A DNA stretch of 64,000 nt from Paenibacillus sp. PCH8 (GCF_002968835.1 NZ_PKQK01000003.1:558001-622000); one strand, 5' to 3'. Counted from the first letter of the stretch, positions 53,473 to 63,885 are shown. Numbers and translations are program-made. The notes: generated by a model not told the origin, from the sequence alone.

Positions 53473-54984
53473 TTAGGCTGTAGCGTTCACTTTTTCCTGT
53501 TCCACGGTTACTGGTTCAATAGCTGGTTTTGTTTTACGGATAAAGAACGCCATGATCAACGCAACCACAGTCATTCCAGTAGCCACGATGAACGCATAGT
53601 TTACACCATAGATCGTTGCATCTGCCGTAGCACGCACCATCGCCGCCTGATCATCCGGATTAACCTGACCCGCAGCCAAGGTCTCGGCCAGATGAGTTTT
53701 GAGCTTGCTACTCATGATAGTCACGAGAATCGCTGTACCAATTGCTCCCGCAACGGTACGGAGCGTATTGGACATCGCTGTACCATGAGCATTGAGACGT
53801 TGTGGCAATTGATTCAGACCCGCTGTCTGAATTGGCATCATTAACATCGACATACCGAACATACGAGCCGTATAGATAAACATCATGTAGCCATAAGTCG
53901 TATCAATAGATAAACGACTTAGTCCCCAAGTCGTAATTGCCGTAATCGCAAGTCCTGCAACTGAAAGCCAGCGGGCACCTACTTTATCAAATATACGGCC
54001 TGTGATCGGAGACATGATCCCCATTAATATCGCACCAGGCATCATCAGTAGTCCCGATTCTATTGGTGAGAATCCACGAATGGTTTGCAGGAAAATCGGA
54101 AGTAAAATCATACCTGCAAACATCGCCATGGTCACCAACATATTGATGATTGTTGTTAATGTAAACATATTGTATTTGAAAATACGGAACTCAAGAAGTG
54201 GATGATCTGTTGTCAGTTGACGAATAACGAACAGAATCAGTGATAGCGCGCCTACGACCAGGCATCCGATAACAATTGCACTACCCCATCCATCCGTACC
54301 TGCATCACTGAATCCATATAACAAGCTACCAAAACCGAGTGTAGATAAAATAACGCCTGGATAATCCAGTTTAGGTTTGGACTGACGTGTTACATTTTTG
54401 ACAAAAGCAATACCGATTGATGTTGCAATAATGGAAAATGGCAAAATGATGTAGAACAACAATCTCCATGAATAGTGTTCTACGACATAACCTGATAATG
54501 TAGGCCCAATCGCAGGAGCCAGGATCATCGCGATCCCCATCGTACCCATCGCCTGACCGCGTTTCTCTATCGGGAAGATGGTCAGGAACACAACGGTCAT
54601 CAGAGGCATCAGGATACCTGCACCAGCCGCCTGAATGACACGACCCACCATCAGAATGGTGAAGTTCGGACTAAGTCCACAGACCAACGTCCCTATCGTA
54701 AAGAGGGTCATGGCTGTAATGAAAATTTGACGTGTAGAAAATTTCGCAATCAGATATGCCGTAACCGGAATCAGTACACCGTTGACGAGCATATACCCCG
54801 TAGTTAGCCACTGAGCTTTGTTTGCATTAATAGCGAGGTCTTCCATAATTTTAGGAAGAGCTACGTTCATCAGGGTTTGGTTCAGGAATGCTACAAAGGC
54901 GCCAATCAGTAATGCCGCTACAATCGGCCCTTTCTTGATGTTGTCCATCGCGGAGGATGGAGCTCCAGCAGTAGTCGTACTCAT
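53473..54984 (-). CDS. DHA2-family (EmrB/QacA-type) drug efflux transporter
   Basis: A 503-residue major-facilitator protein with about fourteen helices. DHA2 marks are FLNQTLMNVALPKIMEDL in helix 1, QWLTTGYMLVNGVLIP in helix 2, and motif C-like AILAPAIGPTLSG-type text (MILAPAIGPTLSGYV) in helix 5. It would expel drugs or dyes by proton exchange. The MarR gene overlaps it as ATGA, so the two are one unit. Substrate unknown. Confidence 0.93.
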   Translation of the reverse strand: MSTTTAGAPSSAMDNIKKGPIVAALLIGAFVAFLNQTLMNVALPKIMEDLAINANKAQWLTTGYMLVNGVLIPVTAYLIAKFSTRQIFITAMTLFTIGTLVCGLSPNFTILMVGRVIQAAGAGILMPLMTVVFLTIFPIEKRGQAMGTMGIAMILAPAIGPTLSGYVVEHYSWRLLFYIILPFSIIATSIGIAFVKNVTRQSKPKLDYPGVILSTLGFGSLLYGFSDAGTDGWGSAIVIGCLVVGALSLILFVIRQLTTDHPLLEFRIFKYNMFTLTTIINMLVTMAMFAGMILLPIFLQTIRGFSPIESGLLMMPGAILMGIMSPITGRIFDKVGARWLSVAGLAITAITTWGLSRLSIDTTYGYMMFIYTARMFGMSMLMMPIQTAGLNQLPQRLNAHGTAMSNTLRTVAGAIGTAILVTIMSSKLKTHLAETLAAGQVNPDDQAAMVRATADATIYGVNYAFIVATGMTVVALIMAFFIRKTKPAIEPVTVEQEKVNATA

Positions 54985-55427
54985 ACGTTGTTCATCTCTC
55001 TTCCTTCTAACTTTTTAATCATAAGGCTATGAATTCTAAGTAGGTGTTCAAGATCTTCCTTCGAAATATCCAGAATGGGTGATACTCTTTCCATCCAGAG
55101 TTGATGTGTTTCCTGCTGGGCCTTTTCCCCTTTATCCGTAATCTGAAGCTTGACGGATCGGCGATCAGCATCGGAACGCGTACGAATGATGTACTCTCCT
55201 TTAACCAGACGTTCCACAACAGCGCTCATGGAACTACTGCCCATATGGGATAATTCAGCAACCTCGTTAATACCAATGGAAGGACGCTCCCTTAGAATGG
55301 ATAACACCATAAACTGGATCGAAGTCAGCTCGATCTCCTTGTTCTCATTCCAGAATGCTCGAAAAAGCATTTGATTCACTTGCCGGAACGAATTGATAAT
55401 ATAGAATACTTCATGCGTATCAGTCAT
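54981..55427 (-). CDS. MarR-family regulator of the DHA2 transporter
   Basis: A 148-residue MarR protein with winged helix (RPSIGINEVAELSHMGSSSM, VERLVKGEYIIRTRSDADRR). It is followed immediately by an efflux gene it overlaps by 4 bp. A perfect palindrome lies 28 bases upstream, so it probably represses its own operon. Confidence 0.93.
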   Translation of the reverse strand: MTDTHEVFYIINSFRQVNQMLFRAFWNENKEIELTSIQFMVLSILRERPSIGINEVAELSHMGSSSMSAVVERLVKGEYIIRTRSDADRRSVKLQITDKGEKAQQETHQLWMERVSPILDISKEDLEHLLRIHSLMIKKLEGREMNNV

Positions 55428-55454
55428 TGATTCACCCTTTTACTTTGGAATATA

Positions 55455-55474
55455 ATATTTCGTACACGAAATAT
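55455..55474 (-). promoter_or_regulatory. MarR operator candidate
   Basis: ATATTTCGT-AC-ACGAAATAT: nine-base perfect arms with a two-base centre, directly upstream of the MarR-DHA2 operon. Size and symmetry match MarR operators. Confidence 0.75.
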
Positions 55475-55636
55475 CAGGGGAACAATTACTTATTATAGCA
55501 AAAATATTTACATAGTCAACTCTTTACATATAAATTTCGCAAATTAATATTCAACCATACTAATTCTCATTACATCATGACCCGGGTCCAATCAACCTGG
55601 ATACAGTGAGTAGCATATGTATTTTTCAAATAAAAT

Positions 55637-55680
55637 AACCACAGGATTCCTGCATGAAACGAGCAGGAACGCCTATGGTT
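55637..55680 (-). terminator. Terminator of the second MarR gene
   Basis: AACC...AGGATTCCTGC pairs with GCAGGAACGCCT...GGTT (inner TTCCTGC/GCAGGAA perfect); the minus strand continues ATTTTATTTG. Confidence 0.7.
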
Positions 55681-55698
55681 AATAAGATAGACCTTCCA

Positions 55699-56139
55699 TC
55701 ACCCGGAAGTGGATAATGCGTGCTCTTTGGTCTTGGGGGTTGTCATTTTACCTAACAAATATACGAGCAGTTGCTGGTTGTGCATCGAAATGTTACTGAG
55801 AACTGAATTCATGAACTCATTACGAATTGTAATGCCCCGTTCTGTCTCCGTTCTCCCTTTTTCTGACAGTGATATCCATACAATTCGTCGGTCCTGATCA
55901 TCTCGATCCCGGCGAATCAGACCGTTCTTCTCCATACGGTCCAGCAGCATGGTTACAGCTGCCGGCGTGGTTGACAGAAACGGGATCAGATCGGAAGGCT
56001 TCATCTTCGGATGATCCTCTAGCACCTCCAGAACAGCCAGCTGAGCCTCTGTTAATGAGGGTGACAATTCCTGATCCATATGAAGCTTATAGTCTTTGGT
56101 TAGTCTTGACCAGCACTTGGCAAAATCGGAATTATACAT
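55699..56139 (-). CDS. MarR-family transcriptional regulator
   Basis: A 146-residue MarR protein (LEDHPKMKPSDLIPFLSTTP, LLDRMEKNGLIRRDRDDQDRR). It stands alone between terminators, so its target is not obvious; the nearby MarR-DHA2 unit has its own regulator. The start at ATG 56137-56139 follows AGGAGCGATGCA. Only moderately similar to the other MarR. Confidence 0.92.
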   Translation of the reverse strand: MYNSDFAKCWSRLTKDYKLHMDQELSPSLTEAQLAVLEVLEDHPKMKPSDLIPFLSTTPAAVTMLLDRMEKNGLIRRDRDDQDRRIVWISLSEKGRTETERGITIRNEFMNSVLSNISMHNQQLLVYLLGKMTTPKTKEHALSTSG

Positions 56140-56313
56140 CTTTGCATCGCTCCTCTCAGCAACCGGTTATCACTTCACCTGCTTAAGTTTTCGCGCTCCA
56201 AAGCCGCATTCCTGCTGCATTTTTTCAATTTCCCAGCGATCGACCGTAATCGACGAAGGTTGTTAAACTTTGCATGATTGCTCTCTTCTAATCCGCCTTT
56301 GAACAACAAAAAA

Positions 56314-56355
56314 AGACTCTTCGCATGACAGGATTATCTGCTTTGCGAAGAGTCT
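56314..56355 (-). terminator. Terminator of parE-parC
   Basis: AGACTCTTCGCA / TGCGAAGAGTCT, twelve perfect pairs, and the minus strand runs into TTTTTTTG. Confidence 0.88.
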
Positions 56356-56369
56356 CGATTACTTGGTTT

Positions 56370-58832
56370 TTATGAAGATGACCCTGGCTGATTCTCGTTA
56401 AGATCCCTTAGAAGTTCAACGATTTCGTCCTGTTTGTCCACATGAATGAGCAGTTTACCTATATGTTTGCGCTCGGTCATCGGAATACCTTCAGAAGAAA
56501 TCGGATGTGATTGGCCTTCTTTGGTCATTACAGTTAAATTTCGTTTCTCTCTGCAATAGAATGCTCCAGCAATGCGGCTACCGTTTGGTTTCACTCGCTT
56601 GCCTTCCTTGAACTCGAATGTAGCCAGTCCCTTGCCTCCGCGACTTTGCAAAGCGTAGTCCAGAAGTAATGACCGTTTACCATATCCGAGGTCAGACAAT
56701 ACAGCAACCTCACCTTCGTCATCGTCAACCCACAGGGCTGATACCACTTCATCTGTATCTCTTAACTGAATACCACGAACGCCCCCGGATACACGCCCCA
56801 TCGGGTTTACTTCATCCTCCCGGAACCGGATTGCCATAGCTTCTTTCGTGATCAACATAATATCTTTGCCACCTGTACTCAGATGTACAGATAACACTTC
56901 ATCGTCCTGGCCCACTTTGCATGCCGCAACGGCCCCGGAACGTTTAGTAACATAGTCCTTCAGTTCCGTTCGTTTTACCTGTCCCTTACGTGTAACGAAG
57001 ACCAGACTGCGATCCGGTTCCTCAAACGATTTGATCGGAATTACACTGGCAATACGATCATCTTTGGCAAGAGGAATCACATTCACGATCGCTGTTCCCG
57101 GGTCTTTCCACTTAAATTCAGGCACCTGATGAACAGGCAACAGGAAATACTGACCTTTTTTCGTAAAGACAAGCAGGTTCTCCAGCGTATTCACTTCCAG
57201 AACCCGAGTGATATAATCGCCATCTTTTACACCACTTCCACTCCGTTCACCACCAGAACGTGTGAAGGACTGCATGCCCGTACGCTTTACGTATCCCTCT
57301 TTGGATAACGTGACAAATACATCCTCTGCATTGACAAGCACTTCCAGATTAACCTTGAGTTCTTCCACCTCACCCTGGATTGCAGAGCGACGATCTATAC
57401 CGTATTTCTCTCGAATCTCCATCAATTCCTTGCGGATAACCCCAATCAGCTTGCGATCACTGTCCAGAATGGATTGCAATTGCGCAATCTTTTTTCTCAG
57501 CTCTCCAAGTTCCTTCTCCAGAGAATTAATCTCCAGATTGGTCAGACGATACAATTGCAATGTTAGGATGGAATCCGCCTGTCGTTCCGTGAACCCAAAC
57601 ATCCACATCAGGTTATTTTGAGCATCCTGACGATTCTTCGACGCTTTGATCGCTGCAATGACCTCGTCGAGGATGTTAAGAGCTTTAACCAGGCCCTCGA
57701 GCACATGAGCACGGTCCTCCGCCTTCTCCAGCTCAAACCGGGTACGGAATGTCACAACTTCACGCTGATGGGCAATATAAGCCTCCAGAATTGGTTTCAA
57801 TCCCAATTGCTGAGGTGCTTTATTCACAATCGCAACCATATTGAAGTTATAGGTGACTTGCAGGTCGGTTTTCTTCAGCAAATAAGCCAAAATACCTTGT
57901 GCGTCCGCTTCTTTTTTCAGCTCAACCACGATTCGCAGACCTTCGCGTCCACTCTCATCACGCACTTCGGCAATACCCTCAACCTTTTTCTCAAGTCGAA
58001 TGTTCTCCATCGCTGTAACCAGACGAGACTTCACTACTTGATAAGGGATCTCGGTAATGACAATTTGCTGTTTGCCACCGCGCATGTTTTCAATCTCGGT
58101 TTTGGACCGGACATAGATCCGTCCTTTACCTGTACGGTAGGCATCCAGAATACCGTCGCCGCCCATAATCAATCCGCCTGTCGGAAAGTCAGGACCCTTC
58201 ATGAACATCATGATCTCGTCCAGTTCAATAGACGGCTTCTCCATTACCGCAATGGAAGCATCAATGACTTCACGCAAGTTATGTGGCGGAATCTCCGTCG
58301 CAAACCCCGAGGAAATTCCGCTTACACCATTAACCAGCAAGTTCGGATAACGGGATGGTAATACAACCGGTTCTTTGGCTGTATTATCAAAATTATCCTT
58401 AAACAGAACAGTCCGTTTCTCGATATCGCGAAGCATCTCCATCGCAATTGGCGACAAACGGGCCTCTGTATACCGCATCGCCGCTGCCGGGTCATCATCC
58501 TGTGATCCCCAGTTACCATGACCGTCCACGAGCATATGGCCCATTTTCCATGGCTGTGCCATCCGCACCATCCCCTCATAGATAGAGGAGTCACCATGAG
58601 GATGATAATTACCCATTACGTCCCCAACGGTTTTGGCAGATTTACGGTACGTCTTATCAGGCGTATTACCTGAATCGTACATGGCGTACAGAATACGCCG
58701 CTGTACAGGCTTCAATCCATCCCGCACGTCGGGAATGGCTCGATCCTGAATAATGTATTTGGAGTAGCGACCGAAACGGTCCCCTACGACCTCTTCGAGA
58801 AAGGCCGGCAAAAATTGTTCTGATGGACTCAT
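56370..58832 (-). CDS. parC: DNA topoisomerase IV subunit A
   Basis: An 820-residue type II topoisomerase A subunit that with ParE decatenates daughter chromosomes. Catalytic Tyr121 is in AMRYTEARL; the quinolone region reads HPHGDSSIYEG with Ser82 and Glu86, the usual sensitive residues. The C-terminal beta-pinwheel starts near 500. A SRGGKG element near residue 730 recalls a GyrA box but the pairing with parE and the short intergenic gap favour ParC. Start ATG 58830-58832, eight bases after AGAAGG. Confidence 0.92.
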   Translation of the reverse strand: MSPSEQFLPAFLEEVVGDRFGRYSKYIIQDRAIPDVRDGLKPVQRRILYAMYDSGNTPDKTYRKSAKTVGDVMGNYHPHGDSSIYEGMVRMAQPWKMGHMLVDGHGNWGSQDDDPAAAMRYTEARLSPIAMEMLRDIEKRTVLFKDNFDNTAKEPVVLPSRYPNLLVNGVSGISSGFATEIPPHNLREVIDASIAVMEKPSIELDEIMMFMKGPDFPTGGLIMGGDGILDAYRTGKGRIYVRSKTEIENMRGGKQQIVITEIPYQVVKSRLVTAMENIRLEKKVEGIAEVRDESGREGLRIVVELKKEADAQGILAYLLKKTDLQVTYNFNMVAIVNKAPQQLGLKPILEAYIAHQREVVTFRTRFELEKAEDRAHVLEGLVKALNILDEVIAAIKASKNRQDAQNNLMWMFGFTERQADSILTLQLYRLTNLEINSLEKELGELRKKIAQLQSILDSDRKLIGVIRKELMEIREKYGIDRRSAIQGEVEELKVNLEVLVNAEDVFVTLSKEGYVKRTGMQSFTRSGGERSGSGVKDGDYITRVLEVNTLENLLVFTKKGQYFLLPVHQVPEFKWKDPGTAIVNVIPLAKDDRIASVIPIKSFEEPDRSLVFVTRKGQVKRTELKDYVTKRSGAVAACKVGQDDEVLSVHLSTGGKDIMLITKEAMAIRFREDEVNPMGRVSGGVRGIQLRDTDEVVSALWVDDDEGEVAVLSDLGYGKRSLLLDYALQSRGGKGLATFEFKEGKRVKPNGSRIAGAFYCREKRNLTVMTKEGQSHPISSEGIPMTERKHIGKLLIHVDKQDEIVELLRDLNENQPGSSS

Positions 58833-58844
58833 TCCAAGCACCTT

Positions 58845-60824
58845 CTATTCTTCGTACTCTGTAAAGTCGACGTTCTCTACAATCCAGCGTTTACGCGGAT
58901 CAACTTTATCGCCCATGAGCGTAGATACACGACGTTCTGCTTTCGCTGCATCAACAATTTGGACCCTAAGCATCGCACGCGTTTCCGGATTCATCGTTGT
59001 CTCCCACAGTTGATCCGGATTCATCTCGCCCAGTCCTTTATAACGTTGAAGCTCGACATTATTGCCGAATTCCTTCATATAATTCGCCAGTTCTTCATCT
59101 GTCCACGCATATCGAACGCTCGCAAGCTTTCCGGACTTACGAGTAAGTTTGTACAGTGGCGGCTGAGCAATATATATTTTACCTGCATCAATTAATGGCT
59201 TCATGTAGCGATAAAAGAATGTTAGCAACAGCACTTGAATATGTGCACCATCCGTATCTGCATCGGTCATAATTATGATTTTGGAATAATTGCTGTCTTC
59301 AACTGCAAATTCGGTTCCGATACCCGCCCCGATCGCCGCTGTAATTGCACGGTATTCTTCATTTTTGAGAATATCGGCCAGCTTTGATTTTTCCGGATTG
59401 AGCGGTTTCCCCTTGAGCGGCAGAATGGCCTGAATCTTCGAGTCGCGTCCCTGTTTGGCAGAACCACCTGCGGAATCACCTTCGACAATAAATAACTCAT
59501 TACGGGTAAAATCCTTCGATTGCGCCGGTGTAAGCTTTCCGTTCAGGTTAGAACTCTCACTGCGTTTTCTGCCTGTACGCATATCATCACGTGCTTTTCG
59601 CGCTGCTTCTCTAGCCCTGGAGGCTTGAACCGCTTTGCGAATTAACGTTTGCGCGACCTGTGGGTTTTCTTCCAGGAACCGCTGAATATTTTCGGACACG
59701 ACCGAATCCACCGCACTTCGAGCGGAAGCGCTACCGAGCTGATCCTTCGTTTGCCCTACGAATTCAACCTCAGACATCTTGACACTAATGACAGCCATCA
59801 TGCCTTCACGTAAATCGTTACCTTCAAGGTTCTTATCTTTTTCCTTAATCATGCTGGTACGCCGCGCATAATCATTCATTACACGTGTATACGCCGCCCT
59901 GAATCCGGTCTCATGAGTACCTCCACCCCGGGTAGGGATCGAGTTCACGAACGAAGCAAGCGTTTCGGTATAACCCGCGTTATACTGGATTGCTACTTCG
60001 ACCTCAGTGTCATCCTTCTCCGCATAGAAGTGAATGACATCATGCAGCACATCTTTATTTTCGTTCAGAAAAGCAACAAACTGGCTTGCTCCGCCTTCGT
60101 ACATATATTCATCCTGATTGCCTGAACGTTCGTCCTTGAGCACAATTCTCAGACCCGAGTTCAGGAAAGCAATCTCCTGTAGACGTTCTGCAAGTGTATC
60201 ATAATTAAATTGAATGCCGCTCTGGAATACCCGAATATCCGGTTTAAATGTAACTTTCGTACCTGTCCGATTGGTATTGCCCAGCACTTCGAGGCCAGAC
60301 ACCGATTCTCCGACATGTTCAACACCTTTTTTGTCCTGCCAATATTCAAAACGTTGACGATGAATCTTGCCATCACGGAAGATCTCGACTTCAAGCCACT
60401 CCGACAAAGCGTTGGTAACCGAAGCACCTACGCCATGAAGACCGCCTGATTTCTTATATCCTGATCCACCGAACTTTCCGCCTGCGTGCAAAATCGTAAA
60501 CACGACCTGGGGAGTAGGAATCCCTGTTTTATGTATAGCTGTCGGAATTCCCCTTCCGTTATCCTGAACCGTAATAGAACCGTCCTTATGCAGTGTGATA
60601 TCGATTTTGGAGCAGAATTTGGCGAGATGTTCGTCGACAGCGTTGTCCACAATTTCCCATACCAAATGATGTAGACCCGAAGTGCTGGTACTGCCGATGT
60701 ACATCCCCGGCCGTTTACGTACTGCAACCAACCCTTCAAGTACTTGAATGTCGTCCGCGTCGTAGCCTGAAGACCCCTGTCCTCCGCCTGTCGAACCTGC
60801 CGACATATCGATTTGCTCGACCAT
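58845..60824 (-). CDS. parE: DNA topoisomerase IV subunit B
   Basis: A 659-residue ATPase subunit. GHKL site: EIVDNAVDEHLA, NGRGIPT, HGVGASVTNALS. TOPRIM: EGDSAGGSAKQGRD with PLKGKPLNPEKS and DADTDGAHI. It hydrolyses ATP to drive strand passage with ParC, whose start is 12 bases downstream. ATG 60822-60824 follows GGGGGAG. The alternative, GyrB, is less likely because gyrB normally sits near dnaA. Confidence 0.93.
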   Translation of the reverse strand: MVEQIDMSAGSTGGGQGSSGYDADDIQVLEGLVAVRKRPGMYIGSTSTSGLHHLVWEIVDNAVDEHLAKFCSKIDITLHKDGSITVQDNGRGIPTAIHKTGIPTPQVVFTILHAGGKFGGSGYKKSGGLHGVGASVTNALSEWLEVEIFRDGKIHRQRFEYWQDKKGVEHVGESVSGLEVLGNTNRTGTKVTFKPDIRVFQSGIQFNYDTLAERLQEIAFLNSGLRIVLKDERSGNQDEYMYEGGASQFVAFLNENKDVLHDVIHFYAEKDDTEVEVAIQYNAGYTETLASFVNSIPTRGGGTHETGFRAAYTRVMNDYARRTSMIKEKDKNLEGNDLREGMMAVISVKMSEVEFVGQTKDQLGSASARSAVDSVVSENIQRFLEENPQVAQTLIRKAVQASRAREAARKARDDMRTGRKRSESSNLNGKLTPAQSKDFTRNELFIVEGDSAGGSAKQGRDSKIQAILPLKGKPLNPEKSKLADILKNEEYRAITAAIGAGIGTEFAVEDSNYSKIIIMTDADTDGAHIQVLLLTFFYRYMKPLIDAGKIYIAQPPLYKLTRKSGKLASVRYAWTDEELANYMKEFGNNVELQRYKGLGEMNPDQLWETTMNPETRAMLRVQIVDAAKAERRVSTLMGDKVDPRKRWIVENVDFTEYEE

Positions 60825-60900
60825 TCATGCTCCCCCTTCTTAACTCGTAACTAAAAAAATGCCTAAAATGCAAACAGATGTTTTCTTATCCTTGTCCATT

Positions 60901-61890
60901 TTAATTCAAGATATCCCGTTTCGTAAAGACAAGGAATGACACAATGAGTGAAGCAATGCCCCAAACACTAAGCACAATAAGGGAAAAACCCAAATTCATT
61001 CCTTCAATTGGTGGCAGTCCCCCGGACAAATAATCAGGAAGTTCTAAGTTAACCATGAAGAGATATTTAGCTGTCTGCCAAGATGCTGCCATACTCGTCA
61101 AGATCGTTCCTGCAATCAGAGCGGCCATCATGATGACGATACTTGCAGCAGTACTGCGGACAAGCACAGATACCATAAATGCAAGCATAGCCACAATTAC
61201 ACTCACAAACCAAATCAGTCCAGCCTGCATAAGCATATACAGCCACTGGTCTACAGCATGCACTGCCGACATATCGACATCCGTTCCCACCACCTTGAAC
61301 CCTGTGAAGATCGGCATGTTGAACCCTTTGTAACCAAAGACGGCACCAGATATGACATAACAGATCACGTAGGCTGATACCACTATAATTGAAACAAACA
61401 TAATCAGCGTAATCAGTTTACTCAGAAGCACTTTCCAGCGCTTGACCGGACGAGTTAGTAACATCTTAATGGTACCCGTCGTGCGTTCACCTGACACCAG
61501 ATCCGATGCAATCGCCATAATTAACAGTGGAATGAATAACCCAACCGCGTTGTTCATGAACTCTCGCGTAAAGGTAACACCACCCGGCTCTTTCGGATTG
61601 ATGTCATTCTCAAGATAATACTGCATCTGCTGGATGTATACCGTTCTATACTTTTTATATTCTTCGGGTACCCGATCGCTACCGAGCGAGTTTTGATTGT
61701 CTGTGATAGCTTGCTGCAATTCAAGCCGCCAATCGCCGTTAAACTTGTCCTGGTTATTTTGTGAAGATTTCATCTGAGCATACGTAAACATCGGTACCAG
61801 AATTGCCAGAACAATAAAAATAATATAAAGACGTTTTTTCTTCACCATCTTAATCGTTTCATTCCGGATCAGCGGCATGATATTATTCAA
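60901..61890 (-). CDS. ABC-2-type transporter permease
   Basis: About 329 residues with six or so membrane helices and a large extracellular loop between helix 1 and 2. The phrase SGERTTGTIKMLLTRPVKRWKVLLSK is typical of ABC-2 permeases of the NatB/BcrB kind. I prefer the TTG at 61888-61890, eight bases after AGAAGG; a GTG at 61899 is possible. Overlaps or abuts the ATPase gene. Exported substrate unknown. Confidence 0.88.
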   Translation of the reverse strand: MNNIMPLIRNETIKMVKKKRLYIIFIVLAILVPMFTYAQMKSSQNNQDKFNGDWRLELQQAITDNQNSLGSDRVPEEYKKYRTVYIQQMQYYLENDINPKEPGGVTFTREFMNNAVGLFIPLLIMAIASDLVSGERTTGTIKMLLTRPVKRWKVLLSKLITLIMFVSIIVVSAYVICYVISGAVFGYKGFNMPIFTGFKVVGTDVDMSAVHAVDQWLYMLMQAGLIWFVSVIVAMLAFMVSVLVRSTAASIVIMMAALIAGTILTSMAASWQTAKYLFMVNLELPDYLSGGLPPIEGMNLGFSLIVLSVWGIASLIVSFLVFTKRDILN

Positions 61891-62848
61891 TGGATTCACC
61901 TTCTGTCATTTTCAAGAATAGTTGTTCGAGTGTAGGCTGAATTCGCTGTACTCCTTCAACATGCACACCAGCTTGAACCATCTGTTGTACCATATCAGAA
62001 ATACGATCTTCGTGCATCTCGGCAACAACAGCGTTTGGACCAAGGCCTGCAACAATGGTATCATCCATAACATCCGCAGGACGGGCTACCAAGGCAATAC
62101 CTGCATCCATCAACATTTTTTTGCCTTGCTCCAGTGGTGAAACATGCCAGATCGCCAACTTGGAATGATCCTCAATCAGTTCGCTAACGCCCCCAACAGC
62201 AAGCACACGTCCTGCACTGATAATGGCTACCCTGTTGCAGAGAAGCTGTATCTCACTTAACAGATGACTGCTGACAAATACGGCCATACCTTCACTGGCA
62301 AGTTGCTTAATAAAGACACGCAGTTCCTTAATGCCTTTCGGATCAAGTCCATTCGTCGGTTCATCCAGAATGAGCAGACGCGGACGTCCAAGCAACGCTT
62401 GCGCAATACCGAGCCGTTGACGCATACCCAGTGAATATGTTCTGACTTTATCGTGAATGCGTTGATCCAGACGGACAATATCCACGACTTCCTGTATTCG
62501 ATCGTTATCCACACCGGGCTGCATACGGGCAAAATGCTCCAAGTTCTCCCAACCGGTCAGATAGGTATATACCTCCGGATTCTCAACAATGGACCCTACA
62601 TATTTTAAAGCACGCTCAGGGTCCCGATTCACATCATATCCGCAGACTTTAATTTTGCCCTCTGTCGGTTTGATTAGATCCACAAGCATCCGAATCGTTG
62701 TTGTTTTTCCGGCACCGTTCGGGCCAAGAAATCCGAAAATTTCACCAGGTTTAACGTCAAAGGTAACGTCCTTAATAATCCATTTGCGCCCGATCCTCTT
62801 CTTCAGATTCTGTACGGACAGGACGGAATCATACTGCTGCTCTGCCAT
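61883..62848 (-). CDS. ABC transporter ATP-binding protein
   Basis: A 321-residue ATPase: Walker A GPNGAGKTT, signature YSLGMRQRLG, Walker B LLILDEPTNG, and a C-terminal domain of about 90 residues as in NatA/BcrA-type exporters. The start is the ATG 62846-62848, one base after the GDSL gene stop; AAGGAG lies about 12 bases upstream. It powers the ABC-2 permease encoded next. Confidence 0.93.
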   Translation of the reverse strand: MAEQQYDSVLSVQNLKKRIGRKWIIKDVTFDVKPGEIFGFLGPNGAGKTTTIRMLVDLIKPTEGKIKVCGYDVNRDPERALKYVGSIVENPEVYTYLTGWENLEHFARMQPGVDNDRIQEVVDIVRLDQRIHDKVRTYSLGMRQRLGIAQALLGRPRLLILDEPTNGLDPKGIKELRVFIKQLASEGMAVFVSSHLLSEIQLLCNRVAIISAGRVLAVGGVSELIEDHSKLAIWHVSPLEQGKKMLMDAGIALVARPADVMDDTIVAGLGPNAVVAEMHEDRISDMVQQMVQAGVHVEGVQRIQPTLEQLFLKMTEGESIE

Positions 62849-62849
62849 T

Positions 62850-63719
62850 TTATTTTCCACTCCTTCCTGTCGGTGTCTCTGCCTGAAATTCCTGTGCAAT
62901 CCGAACTGCAATTTGCTCATAACCTAGTCCGTTGGGATGAAAATGATCGGAAGACAGATATTCTCCCAGATGATTTTCAAATAAATCAAATGTAGGCACG
63001 AGTGTCATCTTGTCCTCATTGTTCAGAGTAGCAAGGGCAGCTTCGTTCCATGCAGCAACAACAGCGTTGCCTGGTTTCTCCAGTTCCTTCACATCACCAA
63101 ATGGATTATATAACCCTATGTACGCAATCTGTGCATCGGGATTGATCTCTTTCACTTTCTTCAGGATCTCTTGAAGGCGTTTTGACGTTTCCGGCAAAGC
63201 TGCTGCCAATTGCTCCGCTGTTGGCGGATCTTCTCCTTGCAAAACCTGTCCTCCCTGGAACAGATCATTGGCGCCAATCGAGAGCAAAATAAAATTGGAC
63301 TGCTGAAGTACGTAACGCACACCTTGCTCATCCAGTTTTTCCAATAATGCATCTGTTCTAAGACCGTTAACCCCCAGATTATTAAGAACCTGAACGTCAT
63401 ATCCTTCTTCTTTGAGCAGATTTCCTGCACGTCTCACGAAGCCAAGTCCTTCGTCATCCCCCGTACCTCTTGCCAGGGAATCGCCGATGACTGCCATCCG
63501 AATCTTGCCATCCTCTACTACAGCCGTTTTCCCCTCGTTTTCCTTAGGTATTGCGGTAGTCTCCTGGCCTGTAGTTAACGCGGAATCTCCCTTAGGGAAA
63601 ATTACGTCTTTAATAGCGTATCCGAAACCAAACAAGAGCAGAAGTGTTGCCAAAATGGATACTGTACTGACGGTTCTCCAGATCCATGGTGCTGAATCGA
63701 GGTTCTTTTTCTTGTTCAT
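62850..63719 (-). CDS. Membrane-anchored GDSL/SGNH hydrolase
   Basis: A 289-residue SGNH hydrolase with an N-terminal anchor (about 14-36) and outside catalytic domain: Ser81 in AVIGDSLARG, Asn in SIGANDLF, and D-x-F-H in SSDHFHPNG. It would de-esterify lipids or cell-wall acyl groups. First gene of an operon with the ABC exporter (ATPase start follows the stop by one base), so export and ester hydrolysis may be linked. Confidence 0.9.
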   Translation of the reverse strand: MNKKKNLDSAPWIWRTVSTVSILATLLLLFGFGYAIKDVIFPKGDSALTTGQETTAIPKENEGKTAVVEDGKIRMAVIGDSLARGTGDDEGLGFVRRAGNLLKEEGYDVQVLNNLGVNGLRTDALLEKLDEQGVRYVLQQSNFILLSIGANDLFQGGQVLQGEDPPTAEQLAAALPETSKRLQEILKKVKEINPDAQIAYIGLYNPFGDVKELEKPGNAVVAAWNEAALATLNNEDKMTLVPTFDLFENHLGEYLSSDHFHPNGLGYEQIAVRIAQEFQAETPTGRSGK

Positions 63720-63885
63720 TCATCACATCTCCGCTCGTATACACCGATCCTGGTGCTTCAAATTTAATCTAATCGTTTTACATTAAGATGACGTTTTCCT
63801 AAATAACATAAGTGTTCTGTCGTTAATTTGCAAATTTTGCCGCTGTATTCGTGGAATTCATTTTCCATATGTCATTTTACGGAAA

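Noticed and set aside
57618..58361. A 247-codon plus-strand frame opposite parC
   Set aside because: Antisense shadow of a highly conserved gene with no recognisable protein features.
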